Positions 1 to 7,232 of a stretch of 46,292 nucleotides of DNA are shown piece by piece (positions within the stretch are counted from its first letter, which is position 1; every line of letters starts with the position of its first letter). The stretch is from Deltaproteobacteria bacterium. GTDB lineage: Bacteria; Myxococcota_A; Polyangia; Polyangiales; Polyangiaceae. The notes under the pieces are model-generated. The model had not been told where the DNA came from and did not search any database. It saw only the letters and a list, made by a program, of their open reading frames with translations. The DNA lies in assembly GCA_003235365.1 (NCBI GenBank), contig QJWJ01000222.1, forward strand, positions 1 to 46,292, given 5' to 3'. The position numbers and the translations under genes are program-made.

Positions 1-144
1 ATTCGCGAACGCTCATTCGATGCAACAGAGAATGGAGTCGAGATTGCGACTGCAACGGGAACGTTTTTTCGGGCCCTCACCAAACGGGGCCTGAAGAACT
101 GCCGACAATCGCGCTCGCCCATTTGGTGGAAAGCGCGCCCACCG
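1..144. other. left-edge non-coding stretch
   Basis: No convincing gene is visible here. On the minus strand it lies just downstream of the peptide-binding protein stop. It holds one copy (97-123) of a 27-base element that recurs at 35285-35311. A run of six T at 64-69 has no good hairpin in front of it. A gene could start on the minus strand near position 15 and continue off the window, but there is too little sequence to judge. Confidence 0.4.
97..123. repeat. dispersed 27-base element, copy 1
   Basis: This stretch matches 35285-35311 in the same orientation at 25 of 27 positions, with mismatches at the 4th and 15th bases. The core GCCGACAATCG is followed by GCTCGCCCATT after one variable base. 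Both copies are intergenic. Copy 1 lies 21 bases beyond the stop of the minus-strand peptide-binding protein gene. Function unknown; a shared regulatory site or a remnant repeat are the obvious options. Confidence 0.5.
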
Positions 145-1470
145 TCACTTGGCGTCGCGCGCCAACCACGCGTCCCCGAGTTGCCAGTGTTCCAACCCGC
201 GTGCGTTGGGTGCCAGCGCCACGACGACACGTAGCGTCCCGACGACGGCCAGGTTGAGCGTTGCGGTCACTCGCTCCAGCAACTGCGCTTCCGACACGTT
301 GGGAGGCAGTTTTGGGGGGCGGCGGGCGAGGGCCGGGTTCGCTTCCTGGAGCAAGCTCAGTTGGCGCTGAGCGGGGGCGTTGCCGAGACTCCTCGTGACG
401 TCCAGCAAGAAAGCGAAGTCCTTCGTCCTCTTGCGTTTGATCAACGTTTCGCGATTGACCGTCTTCAACGTCAGTTCGTGACCGGGACTGCTCAACAACC
501 CGCACAGCGTCTTGCCGAGCTCGACGAGGTAGCTGGCGCTCCCGTCGACGAGCATCTCGCAAGGGGGACCCCCGTAGCTGGACCGACGCGTGGGGCGACT
601 GGCGACGCCGAGCCCGAAGCGCTCGAGCTGAGCTTGCGGAATGCTCGACAACAATTGTGCCGCGACTCCGGGGGCGCCCCACGCACCGGCACCTGCAGCC
701 GTGTGAAGAACGATCCAACCCACCGCACCGGCGTCCGTCAAGCGTGTGTCCCGGCGCGGCGCGTGAAGTCCCCGACCGAGCCAACCCACGTCGACTTCGG
801 CTGCTTCGAACGAGCGCAGCGCTTCGCCCAAATCCGTGGTGGATTGGATCTCGATGCGTTCGAGGAATGGGGCGCCTCGCGCGGCCCAGGGGTTTCTTTC
901 GAGCACCAGTCGACCGGGGCTGAGCCGTGCCTCGAACGCCCCAGTGCCGACTGGCGCGTGAGGGCCGAACGCGCGCGGCAACAGCGCGGTGAGCGGACTG
1001 CACAGGGCGTCAGCCAGAGCGTCCAAGTCGGAGGTGGGAAAGCGGATGCTCGGGACCGAATCTCGCTTCGCGCTCGCTGCTCCGAACGGACCAATGAGGG
1101 CTCGGGCGCCCGAGTTCGTCGCGCGCTGCATCGACCACAGGAGATCCGCGGTGTCGATGGCTCTGCCCTTTGAACTGCGCAGTCCGGGTCGTAGCCGGAT
1201 GACGCAATGGTCGCCTTCGCGTTGCGGCAGTTCGGCGGCGAGGGCTGGGTAGACGCGTCCGTGAACGTCCTTGGCAAACAACGGATCGGCGATGGCGCCG
1301 CCGAAGAACGCCGCGGCCGCGTCGTTCGGGTCGTGCGGGTCCAGTTGTCCCAGTCCCCACGGCACGGCGAGTCTCAGGCGTCCGTTGGTCGGGGTGCGGG
1401 CCATGCCGGCGCTCAGTGCGGCACTGGCCAGCAGCAGACCGCGTCGGCTCAGTTTCAACGAATGGCCCAT
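145..1470 (-). CDS. ABC-type peptide-binding protein (SBP family 5), orphan
   Basis: 441 residues. The extracytoplasmic solute-binding fold of family 5 (oligopeptide/nickel type) is indicated by the N-terminal stretch RLRLAVPWGLGQLDPHDPND at about residue 31 and by LRPGLRSSKG...TADLLWSMQRA at about 92-115, where family members have the 'GvkFhDGtpltAeDV' region. The leader carries SRRGLLLA (8-15) and then a short hydrophobic run, which looks like a Tat signal. The start at 1470 was chosen because an upstream extension would only add basic residues; this start overlaps the previous stop by 16 bases, suggesting translational coupling to the FG-GAP gene. The protein is shorter than the usual 500-550 residues, and no permease or ATPase gene is nearby, so transport is unproven. 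It could act as a binding or sensing protein. Confidence 0.75.
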   Translation of the reverse strand: MGHSLKLSRRGLLLASAALSAGMARTPTNGRLRLAVPWGLGQLDPHDPNDAAAAFFGGAIADPLFAKDVHGRVYPALAAELPQREGDHCVIRLRPGLRSSKGRAIDTADLLWSMQRATNSGARALIGPFGAASAKRDSVPSIRFPTSDLDALADALCSPLTALLPRAFGPHAPVGTGAFEARLSPGRLVLERNPWAARGAPFLERIEIQSTTDLGEALRSFEAAEVDVGWLGRGLHAPRRDTRLTDAGAVGWIVLHTAAGAGAWGAPGVAAQLLSSIPQAQLERFGLGVASRPTRRSSYGGPPCEMLVDGSASYLVELGKTLCGLLSSPGHELTLKTVNRETLIKRKRTKDFAFLLDVTRSLGNAPAQRQLSLLQEANPALARRPPKLPPNVSEAQLLERVTATLNLAVVGTLRVVVALAPNARGLEHWQLGDAWLARDAK

Positions 1471-2906
1471 ACTTCGTCGCCTGAACTGACCAGTAGCGTT
1501 GCTTGAGTGCGGCCTTCGGATGGGCACAGCGCGATGGCGTCGACTCCACCCGGAACGGGAAGTTCGAACTGCATCTCGAGCCGCGGGTGCTTCCAGGTAA
1601 ACACTCTGACCGAGTCTGCCTCACGGTCGAAGGTGTTCTTGCTCACCGCGAGTTCGGGCATACCGTCGAAGTCCAAATCCCCGACGGCCACTTGGGCTCC
1701 GGCGTCTTGAATGAGAGCCTGATGTCCACGAGAGTCGAATAGCTGAACCTCGCTGGAATCCAGCGTGCGCAGGGCCGCGACCGTCATGGGTTTGCCGTCG
1801 CCGTCCACCGTGGAGTCGCCGGCGATCGTGTCAACGACCGCCCGCGCCATGGAGGTCAGTGCTGGTGGTGGACCTGATGGAGGCTCGCGCCCCGGTGAAC
1901 AAGGTTGAGCTTTTCCGCTCAGACCGAGCCCCGATCGGGGCACACAGCCCACGCCGGGCCACGGAAGTAGCGCATCCTCGTCGCGGACGACCGACAACTT
2001 TCCGTTCAGCCCGCGGCCGCCGCTGCGGTCGGTCGAGCCGACCTCGAGCCCACCGCCTCTGGGGACGCTCAGCATCATGATTGGTTCGCGGAGTGGGGCC
2101 GGGGCGACCGGCGCGACGTCGGCCCAAAGCGTGGATGCGGTCGATTCGAAGCGGTCAGCGACGACGTGGCCGACGACGATCGAGTGTCTGTCCGCGACGG
2201 CAATGTCGAGTGCCGAGTCGGCGTCGACGTCGCCGCACGCCAGGGCATAGGCTCGCGGTACCGGCAGTTTGGCGACGTGCACCGACGTCACGACGAGGGG
2301 GCGTGTGGGAATGAAGCTGCGGATCTCGGGATCGAGTGGGCCCGTGGCGAAGTCGTGATGCAGCGGCCCCGGCGCAGTACTCTTGACCCGTTCCCAGAAC
2401 CCCCGCTTCGATTCGTAGACGTCGAGGGTCACGTCGAGTCGGCCCGCATCGAGCACCGGCTGGAGCCAGATCAAGTGACGATGGCGGCGGGCGCGGAACT
2501 GGGCTGTCGAGAGCGTCGCGGCGACGTTGCCGTTTTCCGCCCGAACGTAGCTGCGCAACAGGTTGCCGACACGCTGGCTCAACTGTTGCTGTTTCGTCCC
2601 GTCAGGCCCGCCCCGAGATGTTTGCACGACGACGATGGCGTCCTCGATGGCGGGCAGGCGGGTGCCCAATTCACAAGTCACGTGTCGAAGGGTCGTCAAC
2701 GCATCACACGAGACGGGGAGGGTGGAGTTGGGGCTCGCGGTTGCTGGCCCAGAGGCTTCAGGCGCGCCCGGTGTGGCAGCTGCCCGCCGAGTCGAACCGC
2801 CCAGAAGCGCCAGGGCGACCAGCACCGCGGCGCATCGATGACGGCGGCACGCCTCGAACCCCGGCGGCTGCGGGTCGCCCTGTCGTGTTGGCGTGCTGCG
2901 CGTCAT
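1455..2906 (-). CDS. exported FG-GAP/VCBS-repeat-like protein
   Basis: 483 residues. A hydrophobic signal segment occurs at about 25-45 after a basic N-terminus. Two Asp-rich loops typical of FG-GAP/VCBS beta-propeller blades are visible: GDVDADSALDIAVAD (about 225-239) and GDLDFDGMPELAVSK (about 403-417). Such loops bind calcium in integrin-like propellers. The middle (about 290-350) is a low-complexity Pro/Gly-rich stretch. No enzyme motif is seen. The gene overlaps the following peptide-binding protein by 16 bases, so the two are probably one transcription unit and both products are exported. Role unknown; a surface or periplasmic binding protein is the most that can be inferred. Confidence 0.7.
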   Translation of the reverse strand: MTRSTPTRQGDPQPPGFEACRRHRCAAVLVALALLGGSTRRAAATPGAPEASGPATASPNSTLPVSCDALTTLRHVTCELGTRLPAIEDAIVVVQTSRGGPDGTKQQQLSQRVGNLLRSYVRAENGNVAATLSTAQFRARRHRHLIWLQPVLDAGRLDVTLDVYESKRGFWERVKSTAPGPLHHDFATGPLDPEIRSFIPTRPLVVTSVHVAKLPVPRAYALACGDVDADSALDIAVADRHSIVVGHVVADRFESTASTLWADVAPVAPAPLREPIMMLSVPRGGGLEVGSTDRSGGRGLNGKLSVVRDEDALLPWPGVGCVPRSGLGLSGKAQPCSPGREPPSGPPPALTSMARAVVDTIAGDSTVDGDGKPMTVAALRTLDSSEVQLFDSRGHQALIQDAGAQVAVGDLDFDGMPELAVSKNTFDREADSVRVFTWKHPRLEMQFELPVPGGVDAIALCPSEGRTQATLLVSSGDEVWAIR

Positions 2907-3121
2907 GTGTCGAGACCTCGCTCCTCAGCCTCTTGCGGCCGACTGCTCTCATACCGTTCACCGCAGCGGCTTCGCAAGCGTCGAAGCCGCCGGCTCGATT
3001 GACGTCGTCCGCCCAGAGTGGCCTTCAACCGGGCGACACCCACGACGTCTCGAGGTTCGCGTGGGGTCGGCGTCGTCGCCCTTGCCCGCGCTCGGTCCGG
3101 ACGGTAGTGCTGGCCGTGCCC

Positions 3122-4297
3122 ATGGCCACCACCTCTGCCCGATTGACGCTGCCTGCCAAGCTCGAAGCCACACTGATTGGCGGGCATCCCTGGGTGTATC
3201 GCGACCAAGTGCCCCAGGGCTTCTCGGCTCCCATCGGAACGATGGTCGAGGTGCGTTGCGGGAAGTTCAGCGCTTGGGCGTTGTGGGATCCGAGCTCTGC
3301 CTTGGCACTTCGTGTCTACTCGCGTATCGCCAAACCGGACGTGAACTGGTATCGGCAGCGCGTCAGTGAAGCGTGGCAACTGCGCGCGGGGCTCAGGCTG
3401 CAGCGCACGAACGCGTTTCGCTGGATCTACGGGGAGGGGGATGGGCTGCCGGGGATCATCGTCGACCACTATGCAGGCCTTGCTGTGGTGGTTTGCGACA
3501 CGCCGGCCTGCGATCAGATCGTCGATGCGCTGGTGCCGCTGTTGGTCGAGGTTGGCGGCGTGAGCGGCGTGGTTCGCCGCCGACGCGGTGCGGCCAAAGA
3601 GGACCGCTTGGAACGCTTGTGGGGGGCGGAACCGCCGGCGACCCTGGTCGTCGAGGAAAACGGACTGCGCCTGCGTGCCGATCTCGTTGCCGGGCAGAAG
3701 ACGGGCTTGTTTCTGGACCACCGCGAGAACCGCGCGACCGTCGAACGCGTTTCGAAGGACGCCCGCGTGCTCAATCTATTCGCGTACTCGGGGGCCTTCT
3801 CGCTGTACGCGTTGCGCGGAGGCGCGCGCGAGGTGGTCAGCGTCGACGTCGCGCCGGGAGCTGCGGAAGACGCCGCACACAACGTCCGCCTCAACGGCTT
3901 CGACGAGAGTCGCCATCACTTCGAGGTCGCCGACGTTTTCGACTATCTGGAACGAGCCCGTCTCGCCGGGGAGCGATTCGACGTCATCGTGTGCGACCCG
4001 CCGAGCTTCGCGCGCAACAATGCGCATCTGGACAAGGCGCTCAAAGCCTACGTTCGGGTGAACGCGGCGGGCATGAAGCTCGCCGCGCCGGGCGCGTTGT
4101 ACGCCGGAGCCAGTTGCACCGGGCGCGTCACACCTCATGCGTTCAAGCAGTGCCTCGCCGAATCGGCACGCAGATCACAGCGAAGGATGCAGGTCGTGCA
4201 CGAGAGTGGACAACCCGTCGATCACCCCGAACTGCTCGGACACCCCGAGGGGCGTTACCTCAAGTTCGTGATGGGACGGCTGTTGCCACGGGCTTGA
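3122..4297 (+). CDS. class I SAM-dependent rRNA methyltransferase, RlmI-like
   Basis: 391 residues, the normal length for the RlmI/YccW family of 23S rRNA cytosine-5 methyltransferases. A PUA-like RNA-binding region fills about residues 1-75. It is followed by the family signature YGEGDGLPGIIVDHY (103-117), by GQKTGLFLDHRENR (191-204), by SAM motif I NLFAYSGAFSL (218-228) and by motif IV CDPPSF (291-296). The ATG at 3122 was chosen because the protein then begins where the PUA domain begins; longer frames upstream run into the divergent gene. No clear ribosome binding site. It converges on the bactofilin cluster, with a hairpin between. Family assignment is firm; the exact rRNA base (m5C1962 in E. 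coli) is by analogy only. Confidence 0.88.
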   Translation: MATTSARLTLPAKLEATLIGGHPWVYRDQVPQGFSAPIGTMVEVRCGKFSAWALWDPSSALALRVYSRIAKPDVNWYRQRVSEAWQLRAGLRLQRTNAFRWIYGEGDGLPGIIVDHYAGLAVVVCDTPACDQIVDALVPLLVEVGGVSGVVRRRRGAAKEDRLERLWGAEPPATLVVEENGLRLRADLVAGQKTGLFLDHRENRATVERVSKDARVLNLFAYSGAFSLYALRGGAREVVSVDVAPGAAEDAAHNVRLNGFDESRHHFEVADVFDYLERARLAGERFDVIVCDPPSFARNNAHLDKALKAYVRVNAAGMKLAAPGALYAGASCTGRVTPHAFKQCLAESARRSQRRMQVVHESGQPVDHPELLGHPEGRYLKFVMGRLLPRA

Positions 4298-4301
4298 GCC
4301 G

Positions 4302-4331
4302 ACGCTGACACTCGTGCTGAGATGTCAGCGT
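4302..4331. terminator. bidirectional hairpin between rlmI-like gene and bactofilins
   Basis: Perfect 9-base-pair inverted repeat: ACGCTGACA (4302-4310), a 12-base loop, and TGTCAGCGT (4323-4331). It lies between convergent genes and includes the minus-strand bactofilin stop codon in one arm. There is no long T-run on either side, so it is a likely but unproven bidirectional terminator. Confidence 0.55.
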
Positions 4332-4882
4332 TTGGCGCGCTTCTTCCGCCCCTTGGCTCCAGGCTTGGGAGCGCTGACCACGGGCGGCGGAGGAGCTTTC
4401 TTGCCCTTCTTCGGTTCGACTGCCGGAGCGACGTCGGCTGCTTTGCGCGTGACTGCCGGTGGTGCCGGCGCTGGCTTGGCCGCCGGGCGCACCGGCGCAG
4501 CGACGCGCACTTGCGGTCTGGCAGCGGCGCGGGCCGCGATTGGAGCCGCTGCCGGTGCGTCACCCGTTTGAACGTTACCTTTCACTTGGGCGCCCTCGGC
4601 GATACCGATGCGCGGAGCCCGAAGGTCGCCGACGACGCGCGCCGTGCCTTCGACGAGCACCGCGTCGGAGCCCGTGAGGTCCCCTTGGACAGCGCCGCCT
4701 ATCGAAAGGCTTGCGCCGGTTACGTTGCCGGCGACTTCAGCTTCGGGGCCCAACACGACGTCACCGCTGACTTCGACGTCGCCTTTGACTTTTCCTTCGA
4801 TACGCAACGAACCGTGCCCGCGAACGCTTCCGCGGATGACCGTCGTTGCCGAGATTACGGAAAGCTCTGCCATCTCGATCAC
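4325..4882 (-). CDS. bactofilin with basic Ala/Pro/Lys-rich tail
   Basis: 185 residues. The first about 105 are the bactofilin core: short repeating beta-helix turns such as GSLRIEGKVKGDVEVSGDVV and GPEAEVAGNVTGASLSIGG. The remaining about 80 are low-complexity Ala/Pro/Lys, ending KGRKKRAKR. Bactofilins are bacterial cytoskeletal proteins that polymerise without nucleotide and serve as scaffolds for cell shape or polar complexes. The start overlaps the stop of the preceding bactofilin by four bases (ATGA), so it is translationally coupled and last in a three-gene run. The basic tail is the only major difference from its two neighbours and is a plausible partner-, membrane- or DNA-binding segment (inference); in Myxococcus xanthus BacP also has a longer, functionally important C-terminus. 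Confidence 0.92.
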   Translation of the reverse strand: MIEMAELSVISATTVIRGSVRGHGSLRIEGKVKGDVEVSGDVVLGPEAEVAGNVTGASLSIGGAVQGDLTGSDAVLVEGTARVVGDLRAPRIGIAEGAQVKGNVQTGDAPAAAPIAARAAARPQVRVAAPVRPAAKPAPAPPAVTRKAADVAPAVEPKKGKKAPPPPVVSAPKPGAKGRKKRAKR

Positions 4883-5193
4883 ACGTCCATGTCGACGTTG
4901 CCCTTGAAGCTGGCTCCGTCAGCAATCGTCAGGCGCGACGCCTTGACGTCACCAATCAGTCGCCCGCCGGCTTGAATGTCGACGCGGTCGGTGGAGGTCA
5001 CGTTGCCCGTAACCTGGCCCGCCACGCTCAGGGAATGCGCGTTGATGTCCGCTTCCACGGTTCCGCTGCTGCCCACGCTCACCGTGGACCCGCTGGACAA
5101 CGTTCCTCGAACACTGCCGAAGACGACGACCTCCTCGTCACTCGAGAACTCGCCTTCGATCGTAAGCCCATCACCGATGACTGTGCCTGCCAT
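4879..5193 (-). CDS. minimal bactofilin
   Basis: 104 residues, essentially only the beta-helical polymer-forming domain. Repeating turns are seen at GEFSSDEEVVVFGSVRG, TVEADINAHSLSVAGQVTG and GRLIGDVKASRLTIADGASF. There is no extension of note at either end. It is the second gene of the bactofilin run: 71 bases separate it from the upstream bactofilin and it overlaps the downstream one by four bases. Being tail-less, it probably forms the bulk of a filament that the tailed paralog decorates (inference). Family call is firm; the specific cellular structure is unknown. Confidence 0.9.
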   Translation of the reverse strand: MAGTVIGDGLTIEGEFSSDEEVVVFGSVRGTLSSGSTVSVGSSGTVEADINAHSLSVAGQVTGNVTSTDRVDIQAGGRLIGDVKASRLTIADGASFKGNVDMDV

Positions 5194-5264
5194 GTTAACT
5201 CAAATCCCAATCTGGTTGGCGCGCGTTCGAAGGCTGCGCCAGTCTGCCCAATAGTTCGACGCTG

Positions 5265-5606
5265 CTAGATGTTCAAGTGGAGATCGAAATCCGTGTCCAG
5301 CCGCGCGTTGATGCGGGCCCCGGCTGCGACCGCCACCGACGCGGCGGAGATGACCCCGGTGTAGCTCGCATTCGGGCCGAACGATACGGTACCGCTCGCT
5401 GAGACGTCTCCGGACACCGACCCGTGTACGATGATGTTTGCGCCCTCGGCGGGGCCGTTGAGTTCGGCTTCGGGAGCGAGTTCGAGGTCTCCGGAGATGC
5501 GCACGCTGCCGTTGACCTTGCCGTGTAGGCTCAGGTCGCCCCTGCCTGCCACGTTGCCGGTAATGGTGGTCGTTGGCCCAATCGTGCTTTGGTCTTTGGC
5601 GGACAT
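5265..5606 (-). CDS. minimal bactofilin, first of three
   Basis: 113 residues. Bactofilin repeats are clear: GNVAGRGDLSLHGKVNGSVR, GDLELAPEAELNGPAEGANI and GSVSGDVSASGTVSFG. A short N-terminal tail (MSAKDQSTIGPTTTI) precedes the beta-helix; such N-terminal segments can be the membrane-targeting part in other bactofilins, but this one is not notably hydrophobic. It is the first of three tandem bactofilin genes. A 172-base gap upstream separates it from the TrmH gene, and a promoter for the three-gene unit is expected there, although no clear -35/-10 pair was identified. Confidence 0.9.
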   Translation of the reverse strand: MSAKDQSTIGPTTTITGNVAGRGDLSLHGKVNGSVRISGDLELAPEAELNGPAEGANIIVHGSVSGDVSASGTVSFGPNASYTGVISAASVAVAAGARINARLDTDFDLHLNI

Positions 5607-5778
5607 CTTTTACTCGTGAGACAACCGCGATTCGCAGCATTCGGCCAGTCGCCGACGGCTGCGCAACGGCGCGGCGTCGCGACACTAGTGCCACGTTTCA
5701 CAAGTAGCAATCGTCTTGGCCGCTTAGAGAAGACCGCCCCGCGGCGGTGCCGTATCCGTTGGTGGACGCGCGCCGGAC

Positions 5779-6480
5779 TCAGTCCAGCGTGGCTCGCAAG
5801 ATGTCGGAGGCTCGTTTGACCGACCGCATCAAGCCCTGGGCGTAGAGCGCCTCGTAGTTGTTCGGATCGAGGTCTCCCGGCCGGCCCCGAGTTGCTGCGT
5901 GCAACAGGATGGCGGCCGAAACGCTGACGTTAAGACTTTCCACGAAGCCGACCATGGGGACCCGTACGCTCCGTCCGGCCGATTGCGTGAGCTCCTCGCT
6001 GATCCCGTCGCGCTCGTTTCCGAGCACCAGTGCCACCTTGGGGAGCGATGCGAGATCATCCGGGAGCAACTCACCTTCGGGGTGAGTGGCCACCAGCTCG
6101 AAACCACGCTTGGCCAGCGCCGAAGCCGCCGCTTGGGCGGACGGATGTTCGATCACGTCGACCCAGCGCTCGGCGCCCCGCGCCACCAGGTTCGAAGCCA
6201 AGAAGGCGTCCTGCCGCGGGACGACGTGAACCTCTTGGACGCCAAAGGCGTCGGCCGAACGCATCACTGCCGCCCCATTGTGTGGATCGTGCGGTGAATC
6301 CATCAACACGACGACGCTCTGAAGCCGAGCCTCCAGCACCCCTTTGATGCGTGATTGGCGCTCCTCGCCGACGATTGGTTCGAGTACCTCGATGATGCGC
6401 GACGCTTGCCAGCGAGGAGGCCATGGGCGCGGGGTGTACCGAGCCGTGGGTTGGAAGACTTCTTCGGAATCGCGATTCAC
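5779..6480 (-). CDS. trmH: SpoU/TrmH-family tRNA 2'-O-methyltransferase
   Basis: 233 residues, matching the length of TrmH, which makes Gm18 in tRNA. All three SPOUT motifs are present: motif 1 with NGAAVMRSADAFG (68-80; Asn68 and Arg74 are the conserved pair), motif 2 LVLGNERDGIS (151-161), and motif 3 VPMVGFVESLNVSVSAAI (174-191). The second motif carries the conserved Glu of GNE. These form the trefoil-knot SAM site. The start at 6480 is GTG; no in-frame ATG occurs before motif 1, so this start or a nearby one is required. Downstream on the same strand lie the bactofilins after a 172-base gap. Target position Gm18 is by family analogy. Confidence 0.85.
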   Translation of the reverse strand: MNRDSEEVFQPTARYTPRPWPPRWQASRIIEVLEPIVGEERQSRIKGVLEARLQSVVVLMDSPHDPHNGAAVMRSADAFGVQEVHVVPRQDAFLASNLVARGAERWVDVIEHPSAQAAASALAKRGFELVATHPEGELLPDDLASLPKVALVLGNERDGISEELTQSAGRSVRVPMVGFVESLNVSVSAAILLHAATRGRPGDLDPNNYEALYAQGLMRSVKRASDILRATLD

Positions 6481-6634
6481 GGCGGGTTTCTACAACGCTG
6501 GGTCGGCACGTCTACGCCGAACGCTCCTTCCCCGTTCTGTCCCGGTCGTCGGACTCGTGGGGTAAGCTCCAGAAATCACAGGGGATTGGATGGCGTTGTT
6601 CCAAACTGATCCGGGCGACGGCGTCGCTGGGGTT

Positions 6635-6661
6635 TTGACAACGGGCGCGGCGCATTATGTT
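6635..6661 (+). promoter_or_regulatory. possible sigma70-type promoter for thioredoxin gene
   Basis: A perfect -35 hexamer TTGACA (6635-6640) is followed after 15 bases by TATGTT (6656-6661). The spacer is shorter than the ideal 17, so the assignment is tentative. It sits 79 bases before the thioredoxin start, in the region between divergent genes. Confidence 0.35.
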
Positions 6662-6739
6662 TGCTGACGGTGCTCGAACTCGGGTACCCCCAGCGTTTCA
6701 AAAGGAACGTCTCTGTAGGAACTAGGAGTCCTCACCGTC

Positions 6740-7066
6740 ATGGCAAGCAAGCACGTCCAAGAGTTCAACGATCTCAACTTCGATCAGGAAGTCGTCAAGT
6801 CATCAGGCAAGGTGCTCGTCGATTTCACGGCGGCCTGGTGCGGTCCATGCAAGCGTCTTTCGCCCATCGTCGACGAGGTAGCGCAACTGCTCGACGGCAA
6901 GGTGAAGGTCGGCAAGCTCGACATCGATGAGGCTCCCATGACCGCGAGCAAGTTTCAGGTTCGCGGCGTTCCCACCTTGATGGTGTTCGAGAATGGGCAG
7001 CCCGTGCAGACCAGCGTGGGCCTGGTGAGCAAGGCAAAGGTACTCTCCCTCGTCGGCGAAGGCTGA
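6740..7066 (+). CDS. trxA: thioredoxin
   Basis: 108 residues, the standard size. The redox motif WCGPC is at 33-37, the buried-Asp segment KVLVDFTAAW is just before it, and the cis-proline loop GVPTLMVF lies at 76-83 (Pro78). It is a cytoplasmic disulfide reductase that hands electrons from thioredoxin reductase to ribonucleotide reductase, peroxiredoxins and similar clients. An AGGAG sequence lies about 11 bases before the ATG. It is monocistronic in appearance: divergent from trmH and followed after about 160 bases by a surface-protein gene. Nothing unusual in the sequence. Confidence 0.95.
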   Translation: MASKHVQEFNDLNFDQEVVKSSGKVLVDFTAAWCGPCKRLSPIVDEVAQLLDGKVKVGKLDIDEAPMTASKFQVRGVPTLMVFENGQPVQTSVGLVSKAKVLSLVGEG

Positions 7067-7232
7067 CGCGCGCGGCCTGCGATCGGGCGTGACCCGAGCC
7101 CACGGAAATTCGGATCGTGTCGCGCGTGGTTCTGTCATCGAGCTCAGACCCAGCCCCCGGCGGGGTCGGACGCCTCGCGTCCCAGCCGACGGTTCGCGAA
7201 AACGTGGCGTAACGCGCGGCGTAAAGGTGATG

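Noticed and set aside
64..69. Six-T run as an intrinsic terminator
   Set aside because: No stable hairpin immediately precedes it on the plus strand.
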